64,000 nt of DNA. It comes from Promethearchaeota archaeon (GTDB taxonomy: Archaea; Asgardarchaeota; Lokiarchaeia; Sigyniarchaeales; SOKP01). Made by a program: the position numbers and the translations under genes. The stretch spans positions 124,001-188,000 of the forward strand of contig JAGXNO010000002.1 in the NCBI GenBank assembly GCA_019894975.1, read 5' to 3'. Each line of letters starts with the position of its first letter. Position 1 is the stretch's first letter. This document shows, one piece after another, positions 8,874 to 17,067 of the stretch. The notes under the pieces were generated by a model. The model worked only from the letters and a program-made list of their open reading frames with translations. It had not been told where the DNA came from and did no database searches.

Positions 8874-10202
8874 ATATTAGGTGGAAAAGGTAGAAGTTTA
8901 ATTTTATTTGCTGTATTTTTCCTCACAGCAGGATTTGCTTTTGAAAATTATTTCCTTTTATATTTTGGAATTCTATTATTGTTTAGTACCATTATTAGTC
9001 TACCTGTTTTCTACTATAAAATGAACATTGAGGAACTCCGAGTTCATAGAGAATTAGAAAAAGAAAAAGTCTTTAAAGATGATTTCGTTCATATAAAAGT
9101 TATAATCGAAAATACTGGAAGAAATGGATTTGATTTTTTAGAAATTAGAGATAATTATAATCCTCAGCTTTTCAGACTAATTTTAGGAGAAAATTTTATA
9201 TCCACTAGAATTGGACCAAAGGATACAGTGAAATTTTCTTATGTGTTAGAACCAAAAGTAAGAGGTGAATACGCTCTTGGACCTTTATCTATTATTGTTA
9301 AAGATAGATTAGGTTTTAATTCCGTAGAAAGAATTGTTCCTGATAGTGTTACTGATATTTTAGTATACCCCCCATACGATGATATTAAAAGAATTGAAAT
9401 ACTGGGTTCAAAGAGATCCCTACAATTAAATTATGGTTTACAAAGGTCAAAACAAAAAGGTCTTGGTTCAGAGTTTTATGGGATGCGAAAGTATGTTTTT
9501 GGGGATCAATTTAGACTAATAGATTGGAAAGCTAGCGCACGTACCCAATCGTTAATTGTGAAGGAATTTGAAGATGAACGGGATGTAACCGTAATGATTT
9601 TAGTCGACTCCTCGGAAACTATGGCAGGAGGGGCAATTGAAAATACAAAGTTTGAATATGCTATAAGAGCTTGTATGCTCCTAACAAAAGTGGCTTTAAC
9701 TCGACGAGACAATGTTGGGGTGTTTACTTTTTCAGATAAAAAGAACTTTAAATTTCTAAAACCAAACAGTGGAGAAGATCACTTTTACCAAGTATTAGAT
9801 TTCGTAGCACGTGTAAAACCTGAGGGGAAATGTAAGATTGGAGAAGCCATGGGACACTTTACAAGACGTTTTCAAAAACGTAGTTTAATTTTCATAATAT
9901 CTGATTTGGAAGCAGATCCTAAAGAAATTAGTCAAGCCATAAAAAAATTGGTCCCATTCAATCATACTATAATTGTTATTAATCCCTTTAGTCCATGGTT
10001 TGAGATTCATGAAATTGATCTATCATCCACAGACAAAGCTCTAGCAGAAGCTATAAGTGAAGCAATGATGGAACATATCCTATTAATCAAGCAATCAGTT
10101 CGTAATGTTGGCATAAATCTTATAACATGTGGCCCTGATGATATGATGAATCAGATTCTGAGTAATTATATGGAAGCCAAGAAAAAAGGGAGGGCGTATT
10201 AA
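8874..10202 (+). CDS. DUF58 (vWA-like) MoxR partner protein, probable non-canonical ATA start
   Basis: The body is a clear DUF58 protein: 'VFGDQFRLIDWKASART' followed by 'VMILVDSSETM', a vWA/MIDAS-like segment. DUF58 proteins are membrane-anchored partners of MoxR. The first conventional in-frame start is TTG at 8979, which would remove the first of the usual two N-terminal membrane helices. The frame is open back to TGA at 8865, and residues encoded by 8874-8978 supply the missing helix ('LILFAVFFLTAGFAF'). The only start-like codons there are ATA (8874) or ATT (8868), preceded by AGGTGA. I favour ATA at 8874; an assembly indel is the alternative. The gene ends four bases before the next one. 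Confidence 0.85.
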   Translation: MLGGKGRSLILFAVFFLTAGFAFENYFLLYFGILLLFSTIISLPVFYYKMNIEELRVHRELEKEKVFKDDFVHIKVIIENTGRNGFDFLEIRDNYNPQLFRLILGENFISTRIGPKDTVKFSYVLEPKVRGEYALGPLSIIVKDRLGFNSVERIVPDSVTDILVYPPYDDIKRIEILGSKRSLQLNYGLQRSKQKGLGSEFYGMRKYVFGDQFRLIDWKASARTQSLIVKEFEDERDVTVMILVDSSETMAGGAIENTKFEYAIRACMLLTKVALTRRDNVGVFTFSDKKNFKFLKPNSGEDHFYQVLDFVARVKPEGKCKIGEAMGHFTRRFQKRSLIFIISDLEADPKEISQAIKKLVPFNHTIIVINPFSPWFEIHEIDLSSTDKALAEAISEAMMEHILLIKQSVRNVGINLITCGPDDMMNQILSNYMEAKKKGRAY

Positions 10203-10205
10203 AAG

Positions 10206-11648
10206 ATGGCGAGAACTTATCTCTTAACATTAAAAATAATTAACTTAGTATTTTATGTATGGTTGCTACTTATCTTCCTCTTAACTATTTTTGACTTCGA
10301 CGCTGTCATTACCACCGCCGATAATGAATTAGTAATTTTGGCTTTTTTCGGAGCGGTTAGAAATGTTTTTTCTTATCTCATATATGGAGGGGGATTACTC
10401 ATCGCTTTGATTTTTGCAATGGCAACAGCGGGAGCATATAGTCAATATATGTTTAAGTTTATCGAAACATTTTTCGAAAATTATTTAAGTGGTTGGTTCT
10501 CAATCGGTACTCCTAAATTAGGAGAGATCCCTGACTTAATTTTAAGTGAAGTAGAAGTGTTATTTAATGATCTGTATTTATTTGCATTTCAAATTTTAAT
10601 TGTAGTTTCATTTATTTATGCTATCAGAGCATTCTTAAAAAGCGACCCAAAAAACCATCTTGTTGCTCTTGGCTCAATAATACTTATGATTGTACTCCCT
10701 TTAATGGTGTTTGGGTTAAGGGAAATGTTAGATTTATTTGGTCTCCATTTTGATTATTTAGATCAAATGGCAGATCCACTCGATCCTATCCTATTTGAAA
10801 TTCCTATAGACAATTTTATACTTTTTATAGCAAGCCCCGTTATTGGATTTGCGATCATTTCTTATGTATTTTTAGAACTTGCATTTCAAATCAATTATAC
10901 TGATACTGTAACAAAACCATCCTTAGAGAGGAGCGATAGACTTGAAGCACAATTAAATATTTTAGCACGTGAATCTCATTTTATTACAGCTAATGTTGAC
11001 AAGATAAAAGAAGAAGCTAAAAAAAGAAGGGAAGAAATTGAACTTGATCATGAAGAGGGACTAGCAATAGGAAAGTTTTTTGCTAGAACAGGTAAAAGAT
11101 TCTCATACGTAAAGGAAATGATTGAGAGAAGAAAATTAGAAGACGAAGAGAAAAAATTGGTAACTGCTGCTTCAAAAACAAGAAGACTTGGAAGATATAT
11201 TAACCGTCTCTTTCAAGAAGATAGTGAAGCAAGAGATACATTAACAGCGAGCTCTTCCGCCCCTCGAGCTGGGAATCTAGCAATATCAACAGTAATAAAT
11301 TTTGTTTATCGGGTTGGATTATTATTAATTATTAGCTTTATCATCATTCATCCTCTTTGGTTTTTGGATACGGTCATTCAATTACCTGATGCAATTACAG
11401 AAAGTGTTGTAATGTATTCTCCAGAAGTAATTATTGTATTATTACTACCAATAATGTTGCTCTTTCCTGTTATATCACAATTAATTTCTTTTGTAAAACA
11501 TAGAAACTTAATAATACGTTTGCAACAAGAAGGGAGAATAAAAGAACTTCTGACCTCTGTGGGGGATTATGTTAAAATTGAGCAAGCTGAAAAAGATGAA
11601 AAAGAGGAAGACACAACTGAATCAGTTGCAACTGAATCTGTGACATAA
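10206..11648 (+). CDS. Polytopic membrane protein of the MoxR/DUF58 locus, function unknown
   Basis: This 480-residue protein has about five hydrophobic helices in its first 235 residues. A highly charged segment follows (about 240-345, rich in Lys, Arg and Glu), then two more helices and a short charged acidic tail. I do not recognise a family. The start is four bases after the DUF58 stop codon, so the two are almost certainly translated as one operon. It is the last gene of the plus-strand locus and stops six bases from the convergent cofD. Its position suggests a membrane scaffold for the MoxR/DUF58 complex. Confidence 0.75.
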   Translation: MARTYLLTLKIINLVFYVWLLLIFLLTIFDFDAVITTADNELVILAFFGAVRNVFSYLIYGGGLLIALIFAMATAGAYSQYMFKFIETFFENYLSGWFSIGTPKLGEIPDLILSEVEVLFNDLYLFAFQILIVVSFIYAIRAFLKSDPKNHLVALGSIILMIVLPLMVFGLREMLDLFGLHFDYLDQMADPLDPILFEIPIDNFILFIASPVIGFAIISYVFLELAFQINYTDTVTKPSLERSDRLEAQLNILARESHFITANVDKIKEEAKKRREEIELDHEEGLAIGKFFARTGKRFSYVKEMIERRKLEDEEKKLVTAASKTRRLGRYINRLFQEDSEARDTLTASSSAPRAGNLAISTVINFVYRVGLLLIISFIIIHPLWFLDTVIQLPDAITESVVMYSPEVIIVLLLPIMLLFPVISQLISFVKHRNLIIRLQQEGRIKELLTSVGDYVKIEQAEKDEKEEDTTESVATESVT

Positions 11649-11654
11649 GGTTGA

Positions 11655-12587
11655 TTAATCTAAATTCATAATAAATTGTGCTAATTCTACCTTTTTCTTT
11701 AAATTTATCATTAATGTATCATAACAATAGCATTTTATTCCCAGTTCTTCAATCTTAGGTTTTAGCATATGATCTTTATTATCTATAATAAAATGCCCTA
11801 AAAAATCTTGATAGAATCCAGCAACACCTACACATGAAACTTCTAAACCTAAACATTTCATTAACTTATCAGCAGGTCCTTTCACTGTTACTCCTTCAAT
11901 AATTGGACTTATTCCATACACTTTATTCTTAACTTTTGAAAGAGCTTTCCTAATATCCTTTACTCCTAAAATTGTGCCGATTGATACTATTGGATTAGAA
12001 GGGCATATAATAATTTTCTTAGCTTTTTTTATATAAGTAAATACCTGTTCTAAGGCCCTAGCATCGTTAATTCCCCTGAATTCTATATTCAAAACCTCAG
12101 GTTTACATTGATATTTTATAAAAAATTCTTCAAAATGGATCCAACCCTCAGGAGTTTTTATATATGTCTCAACAGGCTCATTACACATCGGAATAAGTTC
12201 AGCTTTAATTCCTAAATTATTACATATCAGTTTTGTAATTTGGGTTTTGTTTAATCTCTTTTTAAATAAATCTGTTCGATAGATATGAGTAGCTAAATCT
12301 TTATCACCTGCATTAAACCAACCTGTATTATAATAATTCTTAAGAACGCTGAGGCAATTAAACGTATCTCTTTGATAACCCCAACCTTTTTCCTTATCTA
12401 CTACATCAGCTAAAGTATAAGTAATTATATCCAAATCAGGGCAGATCTTAAGACCGAATAATTCAATGTCATCACCGGTGTTTACAATAATTTTCAATGA
12501 TTCTTGATCTACGATCTCAGCAATTCCTTCAATTAATTTTGCTGCACCAATCCCTCCCGCCAATATTAAATAATAATCCTCACCCAT
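11655..12587 (-). CDS. cofD: 2-phospho-L-lactate transferase (F420 biosynthesis)
   Basis: CofD joins the phospholactyl-type moiety from its guanylated precursor to the deazaflavin Fo, giving F420-0 or a dehydro form. The N-terminal 'LAGGIGAAKLIEGIAE' nucleotide-binding loop, 'NTGDDIELFGLKICPDLD', 'GDKDLATH' and 'CPSNPIVSIGTIL' are diagnostic of the family. The length of 310 residues is normal. It lies 15 bases downstream of the cofE fusion gene, so the last two steps of F420 assembly are co-transcribed. The start at 12587 places the glycine-rich loop near the N-terminus, as expected. Confidence 0.95.
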   Translation of the reverse strand: MGEDYYLILAGGIGAAKLIEGIAEIVDQESLKIIVNTGDDIELFGLKICPDLDIITYTLADVVDKEKGWGYQRDTFNCLSVLKNYYNTGWFNAGDKDLATHIYRTDLFKKRLNKTQITKLICNNLGIKAELIPMCNEPVETYIKTPEGWIHFEEFFIKYQCKPEVLNIEFRGINDARALEQVFTYIKKAKKIIICPSNPIVSIGTILGVKDIRKALSKVKNKVYGISPIIEGVTVKGPADKLMKCLGLEVSCVGVAGFYQDFLGHFIIDNKDHMLKPKIEELGIKCYCYDTLMINLKKKVELAQFIMNLD

Positions 12588-12602
12588 ATCTAATTCACAC
12601 TC

Positions 12603-14015
12603 TTAAATTTTTGGTTCAAATATTATTTTTTGTAGCTCTTTGCGAGGTGGGGCTTGAACATTCGAAAGGGGATAACCTACAGTGAAAAATGCCATAGGTA
12701 CATAGGAATCAGGAAGATTAAGAGTTTGATTTATTATATTCTTAGCAAATAAAGGAGCACAATACCAACATGCCGCTAATTTTTTTATTTCAAATGCAAG
12801 GAGTAGATATGTTGCTGAAGCACTGATACTTTGGATTCCTAAAATGAATTCATTTTGCAGCCTCTCCTCATCAGGATATTTTTCTAACTCTAATTTGTCC
12901 AAGCATAACAATATCATAACTGGGGCATTAACAAAATTATTTTTAGTTTTCTTAATTTTAGCCTCAATGAACTCTTGTGATTTACCATCTTTTTCAAGAT
13001 CATTTTTTAATTTTCGATTCATTTTATTAATTAATTTTATCCGTAAATCATTATTTTCTATTATAATATATCTCCATTGTTGTCTATTGTGTGCATTTGG
13101 CGCCCATCGAGCTACTTCTATACACTCTTCAATAATATTTCTGTTTACTCTCTTATTTTCAAAAGATAATTTATAACTTCTACGATTTTTCAATAACTTA
13201 ATTAATTTTTCACTTATAGGTTCTCTAAACAAATCAATTTCTTTATTCCTAATAATAGAGTCAATTTTTGCATCTACATTAAATTCAAATTTATAGCCTC
13301 TTATTAAGACGGCAGGAATTCCCTCATCAGCCTCACCCATTACTATTTGAGCTGCTGAAGCAAGACTATCTACCTGACCAATCATAGTAGTTTGAAGTTC
13401 ATACCCAAATAAATCCTTTTCTCCTCGTTTATCTAAAACTGGATTTATTCCAGAAACTCCAATAGCGATTCCAACAGATCCTATCCTAAATGGTCTCCCG
13501 AATGAGTCCGATATAATAACCCCTACATCTTTAAAGGTCTGTCTTTTAATCTCTTTTCTTATGTTTTCGGCATCTTGATCCGGATTTTCAGGCAGTAATG
13601 AAATAGTTTCTTTTCCTTCAACGTTAGATTTATCAATTCCTGCATCAGCACAAACAAACCCATGTTTAGTTTCGGTTATTAAAACGTGCTCTTCTTTTAT
13701 TATCTCCTTAGATTCGTCTAAAATTGCTTGAATTAGATTAGGATCTTTTATTGGAAGCCCTTGTATTTTTGATTTCGAAGAGATTTTTTTATACAATTCA
13801 AGAGCTTTCTCACTTGGTGTGATTTCATTCAAATTTCTTGTTCGACCGTTGCTTTTGGATATTAACGACTGAGCTATTACTATTATATCTCCATCAAGTA
13901 TTGATAATCCTCTTTTATTTAGGCTTTCTAATAATAGCTTTGGAATATTATCCCCTTTTTTGACAAGTGGAATATCCTCTAGACCAAAAATATTAATTCT
14001 ATTTGTTAAATTCAT
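12603..14015 (-). CDS. cofE: F420-0:gamma-glutamyl ligase fused to a nitroreductase-family domain (FbiB-like)
   Basis: Residues 1-245 are CofE, which adds glutamates to F420-0. Signatures are 'GDIIVIAQSLISKSNGR', 'DAGIDKSNV', 'VGVIISDSFGRPFRIGSVG' and 'VMGEADEGIP'. Residues from about 265 to 470 form a nitroreductase-like FMN domain ('LLKNRRSYKLSF', 'EVARWAPNAHNRQQWRYI', 'FFTVGYP'). This order and length match actinobacterial FbiB, whose C-terminal domain reduces dehydro-F420-0; most archaeal CofE proteins are single-domain. The start is seven bases from the stop codon of the upstream radical SAM gene, so lipoate and F420 genes may share a transcript. Reduction of a PEP-derived dehydro intermediate is inferred from FbiB. 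Confidence 0.92.
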   Translation of the reverse strand: MNLTNRINIFGLEDIPLVKKGDNIPKLLLESLNKRGLSILDGDIIVIAQSLISKSNGRTRNLNEITPSEKALELYKKISSKSKIQGLPIKDPNLIQAILDESKEIIKEEHVLITETKHGFVCADAGIDKSNVEGKETISLLPENPDQDAENIRKEIKRQTFKDVGVIISDSFGRPFRIGSVGIAIGVSGINPVLDKRGEKDLFGYELQTTMIGQVDSLASAAQIVMGEADEGIPAVLIRGYKFEFNVDAKIDSIIRNKEIDLFREPISEKLIKLLKNRRSYKLSFENKRVNRNIIEECIEVARWAPNAHNRQQWRYIIIENNDLRIKLINKMNRKLKNDLEKDGKSQEFIEAKIKKTKNNFVNAPVMILLCLDKLELEKYPDEERLQNEFILGIQSISASATYLLLAFEIKKLAACWYCAPLFAKNIINQTLNLPDSYVPMAFFTVGYPLSNVQAPPRKELQKIIFEPKI

Positions 14016-14021
14016 ATTAAA

Positions 14022-15077
14022 TCAATTTTTAATATTTGAATATCTTCTAATGTCAGATTTCTTACTCCGAGCTAATTTTTCAAACTTAGCAGGAATGGCA
14101 CAACAAGCAGAATAGTATTCATATTGAATTTCAGAATTTTGCTCTTTTAACCATTTTAAAGTATCTCTCGAAGGGATTTCAATTCTTGTTACTCCTGATT
14201 TTATGGCGATTTTCTCCACTTCTACTTTCACATTGCCACGGGGTCTCATACAACCAAGTGAAATTTCTGATAATGGAAAAATGAATCTAATCACGGAGAT
14301 TACTTTTCCTATCATTTCTGGCTGGGGAGTTTCAAAATCTAGCTTAGAAATTTTAGGAGGAATTAATACAATAACAACTATTAGAGGTGGTTGCCCTAGG
14401 TTTTCTTTAATAAATTTTAATGATTCTAATTCTTTATTGAGTTTACCAAAATGTAAACCAACACAAATATGAGGTACAATGTGGAGATTATATTTTTTTA
14501 ATAAATCAATAGCTCTTTTATACTCATTTAAATTGATATCTAAATGGTAAATATCTCGGACAACCTCCTCATCCATGTTAATATCAAAGGACACAATATC
14601 TACATTGGCTTCTGCCAGTTTTTTAGCAGTTTTTTCATTTAAAAGTCCCGTATGAGTATTTATTATCAATTTCGTTTCTTTCTTCACTTTCTTAATTGCA
14701 TCTAAGAAATTGTATAAAGGAACTGAGCCATTTATCTCACTTCCACCGGAAATTAAAGCACCCACTCCATTTTTTTTTGAGAGATCTATTAAAAAATACT
14801 CTAAATCATCGTTATCTAATATTTCTTTCATTCCTTTCAAATACTTTTTATTGCAATGTTCACATTCTAAAGCGCAATTACTCCCTGTTACACTAATTGC
14901 AGGGAATTTTTTGGTTGGATTATAAATTTTCAAAATATTTCCAAAATTGCTCCGAGTAATATTCTGAGCTAGCTCAAAAAAAGGTTCTAAATCTTTAGAT
15001 TCTAAATTTAAAAATTCTGAAAAATCTAACCATGATGCATCTCCAGAATCTATTTTTTCAAATAATTTTTTACTCAT
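14022..15077 (-). CDS. lipS2: Radical SAM protein, probable lipoyl synthase component LipS2
   Basis: A CX3CX2C radical SAM cluster motif is present at Cys68, Cys72 and Cys75, with later cysteines ('SLGCMRPRG', 'YYSACCAIP') that could bind an auxiliary cluster. The protein resembles the COG1856 family, whose archaeal members work with a second radical SAM protein to insert the two sulphurs of lipoate (LipS1/LipS2). It overlaps the lipoate ligase gene by eight bases, and a second radical SAM gene lies just beyond that. The arrangement is the main support for the call. Which of the two proteins is LipS1 and which LipS2 is my best guess. Confidence 0.7.
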   Translation of the reverse strand: MSKKLFEKIDSGDASWLDFSEFLNLESKDLEPFFELAQNITRSNFGNILKIYNPTKKFPAISVTGSNCALECEHCNKKYLKGMKEILDNDDLEYFLIDLSKKNGVGALISGGSEINGSVPLYNFLDAIKKVKKETKLIINTHTGLLNEKTAKKLAEANVDIVSFDINMDEEVVRDIYHLDINLNEYKRAIDLLKKYNLHIVPHICVGLHFGKLNKELESLKFIKENLGQPPLIVVIVLIPPKISKLDFETPQPEMIGKVISVIRFIFPLSEISLGCMRPRGNVKVEVEKIAIKSGVTRIEIPSRDTLKWLKEQNSEIQYEYYSACCAIPAKFEKLARSKKSDIRRYSNIKN

Positions 15078-15849
15078 ATTTTTTTAACCATTTTAAATTT
15101 GAGTATTTTTCATTTACCAAACTCTTAGCAATATCTTCCTCTTCTTCTGAAAAAATCTTCTCTTCAAGACTTATCCCTAAAGATTGTTGGAAACCCCGTT
15201 TCAATGAAGTTATCAACTTTTCTTCATCATAATTTTGTATATAATTTTCAATTCCAATGCATTTAGCCCTTACGGACCTTACCATCCGAGATTTCCCCAC
15301 ATTTTCAGGTGCTTTTAATACAGAATACATCAAATCTGGATCTAAATCTAACAAAATGGTCCCATGTTGGAGAATATAACTCTTTTTCCTTACTTGTGCA
15401 TTCCCAGAGAACTTTTTTCCGTTTAATAAAATAGCAGGACAATGTATAATATCTTTTTGAGGTGTTAAACCATAAAATGTGAGCCCTTGGATAATCCCTT
15501 GGGTGATAATCTCAAATTGTTCTATTACACTTTTAGCTCCTAAATTCTCTAAAAATTTTATAGGGCACACAACTGAATATGTAATCTCCCTTGTTTCATC
15601 ATGAAAGACTGCTCCCCCCCCAGTAATTCTTCGTACAACATTAAATCCCCTTTTTATTGCAAAGTCAAGGTTAATTTCATTATTTAAGCTTTGATTTCTC
15701 CCAATACTCGCTGTTGATGGTTTCCATTTATAAAATCTTAATGTATTTGGTGATTTCTTTACAATTGCCATTTCTAATATGGCTTCGTCTAAAGCCATAT
15801 TCCAAAATCCATTTCTAATATCTAATGGTAAATAACGCCATGTATCCAT
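15070..15849 (-). CDS. lplA: Lipoate-protein ligase A-like protein (octanoyl/lipoyl ligase)
   Basis: The protein has the BPL/LplA catalytic fold: 'RRITGGGAVFHD' is the lipoyl-binding loop and 'NGKKFSGNAQ' carries the catalytic lysine. At 259 residues it lacks the C-terminal accessory domain of long LplA proteins, as in archaeal enzymes that use a separate LplB. Nested between two radical SAM genes, it probably loads octanoate onto the lipoyl domain for sulphur insertion by LipS1/LipS2, or ligates free lipoate. No separate lplB gene or lipoylated target protein is visible in this window. It starts 17 bases after the upstream gene's stop codon. Confidence 0.9.
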   Translation of the reverse strand: MDTWRYLPLDIRNGFWNMALDEAILEMAIVKKSPNTLRFYKWKPSTASIGRNQSLNNEINLDFAIKRGFNVVRRITGGGAVFHDETREITYSVVCPIKFLENLGAKSVIEQFEIITQGIIQGLTFYGLTPQKDIIHCPAILLNGKKFSGNAQVRKKSYILQHGTILLDLDPDLMYSVLKAPENVGKSRMVRSVRAKCIGIENYIQNYDEEKLITSLKRGFQQSLGISLEEKIFSEEEEDIAKSLVNEKYSNLKWLKKYE

Positions 15850-15866
15850 TTTTATTCAAAATTTCT

Positions 15867-16877
15867 TTAATTTACTATTTTATACAAAACTTCAAAGATT
15901 TTTTCTTTTTCATTTTCAATTAAACTACGAGGAAAATTATAAGTAGGACCGGATGGTTTTGAAGTATAATATGGACGATTACATCCTGGACATCCTGATG
16001 TGAAGAATGCATTAGTATTATTGATAATATTTCTTAAATCTTGTTTGCTGATATTGATATTGATGAGAATTCCTTTCATGTTAAAAGTGAAATCTTTAAG
16101 AGTTTTTTCTTTCTCAACAATAAGATATCTCCCTAGTTGTAACTTTCTAAAACTTAAAAGAGATGGTTGAGTTTTGTATTCGAACTTTGTTCCTTTTATA
16201 GGAGTAAAAGCGAATAGTGAAACTAAAATTTTTAATTTATGTAATTCTTCAATGCGTTCAATTACATCCTTTTCTTTTTCTCCTAATCCAATTATTAGGT
16301 GAGTACTCACAAAACCATCAGAAAAAATTTCCAATGCTTCCATCAACTTATTAATATGATCATCCCATCTATACGGTCCATTTACTCCTACACCTTTGAT
16401 ATCATCAAAAATCTCAGGCGTTGTCCCATCCAATGCAATTCCCACTCTTTCAACTCCAATCAACTTTAACTCCTTTAAATTTTCTCGGGATGTTGGAGGA
16501 ATAGCAACAGATATCGGTATATCTGTATTATTTCTAATATGAGTAATAATTTTTATTAGATCCTTTATATTTTCAGGATAATTGAGAGTTTGTATGCAAA
16601 TTCTTTCAAATTTTTGTGATGAGCGTAAATACTTTAATTTTGTTAAGAAGTCTTTAAATGAAAAGACAGGCCAGTTGACTCGTGAGAGCATTCCCTCAGA
16701 CCCCTGATAAGAACGTGCTTGAGGACAAAATCCACAATTAGCTGTACAATGACCTTCTTTATGAGTCATTATGTAACACGTAGTAGGAAGGTCTTTGAAT
16801 TTCACAATTGATCCTAATCTTAAAGCTGAAGCACTCCCAATAGATACTCTTATTTTTTCAATATTCACAATTCTCAC
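15867..16877 (-). CDS. lipS1: Radical SAM protein of the biotin-synthase-like group, probable LipS1
   Basis: The radical SAM motif is CX3CX2C at Cys44, Cys48 and Cys51 ('GHCTANCGFCPQ'). A C-terminal 'SGCPGCNRPYY' plus 'SGPTYNFP' could hold a second iron-sulphur cluster, which sulphur-inserting enzymes need. It resembles archaeal biotin-synthase-related proteins (COG2516). It heads the minus-strand cluster with the ligase and the second radical SAM gene. The product is probably one half of the two-protein archaeal lipoyl synthase. Biotin synthase proper is less likely because no other biotin gene is nearby. Confidence 0.7.
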   Translation of the reverse strand: MRIVNIEKIRVSIGSASALRLGSIVKFKDLPTTCYIMTHKEGHCTANCGFCPQARSYQGSEGMLSRVNWPVFSFKDFLTKLKYLRSSQKFERICIQTLNYPENIKDLIKIITHIRNNTDIPISVAIPPTSRENLKELKLIGVERVGIALDGTTPEIFDDIKGVGVNGPYRWDDHINKLMEALEIFSDGFVSTHLIIGLGEKEKDVIERIEELHKLKILVSLFAFTPIKGTKFEYKTQPSLLSFRKLQLGRYLIVEKEKTLKDFTFNMKGILININISKQDLRNIINNTNAFFTSGCPGCNRPYYTSKPSGPTYNFPRSLIENEKEKIFEVLYKIVN

Positions 16878-17067
16878 TAGTAAAAATAGGAAATTAAGTT
16901 TTATTGCTTCGTATTATAATGTACTTATTCATAATAATTAAACCTGTTTAATGAAATATCCAGATTTCTCAACTCAAAAATTCCTACATAAAAAATTTAT
17001 TGAATCAATTATTAAAATATTAAATATTTAGTCTATCCTCTAATTTTAAGAGAAGTGTTATAATTAC

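Noticed and set aside
8881..8904. GTG at 8881 as the DUF58 start
   Set aside because: It is in another frame and meets a TAA within seven codons, so it would need a frameshift.
12844..13176. Plus-strand ORF of 110 residues across cofE
   Set aside because: It is antisense to the conserved CofE-nitroreductase fusion and has no recognisable domain.
15867..16877. Biotin synthase
   Set aside because: It has biotin-synthase-like radical SAM features, but no other biotin gene is present and it neighbours a lipoate ligase and a second radical SAM gene.
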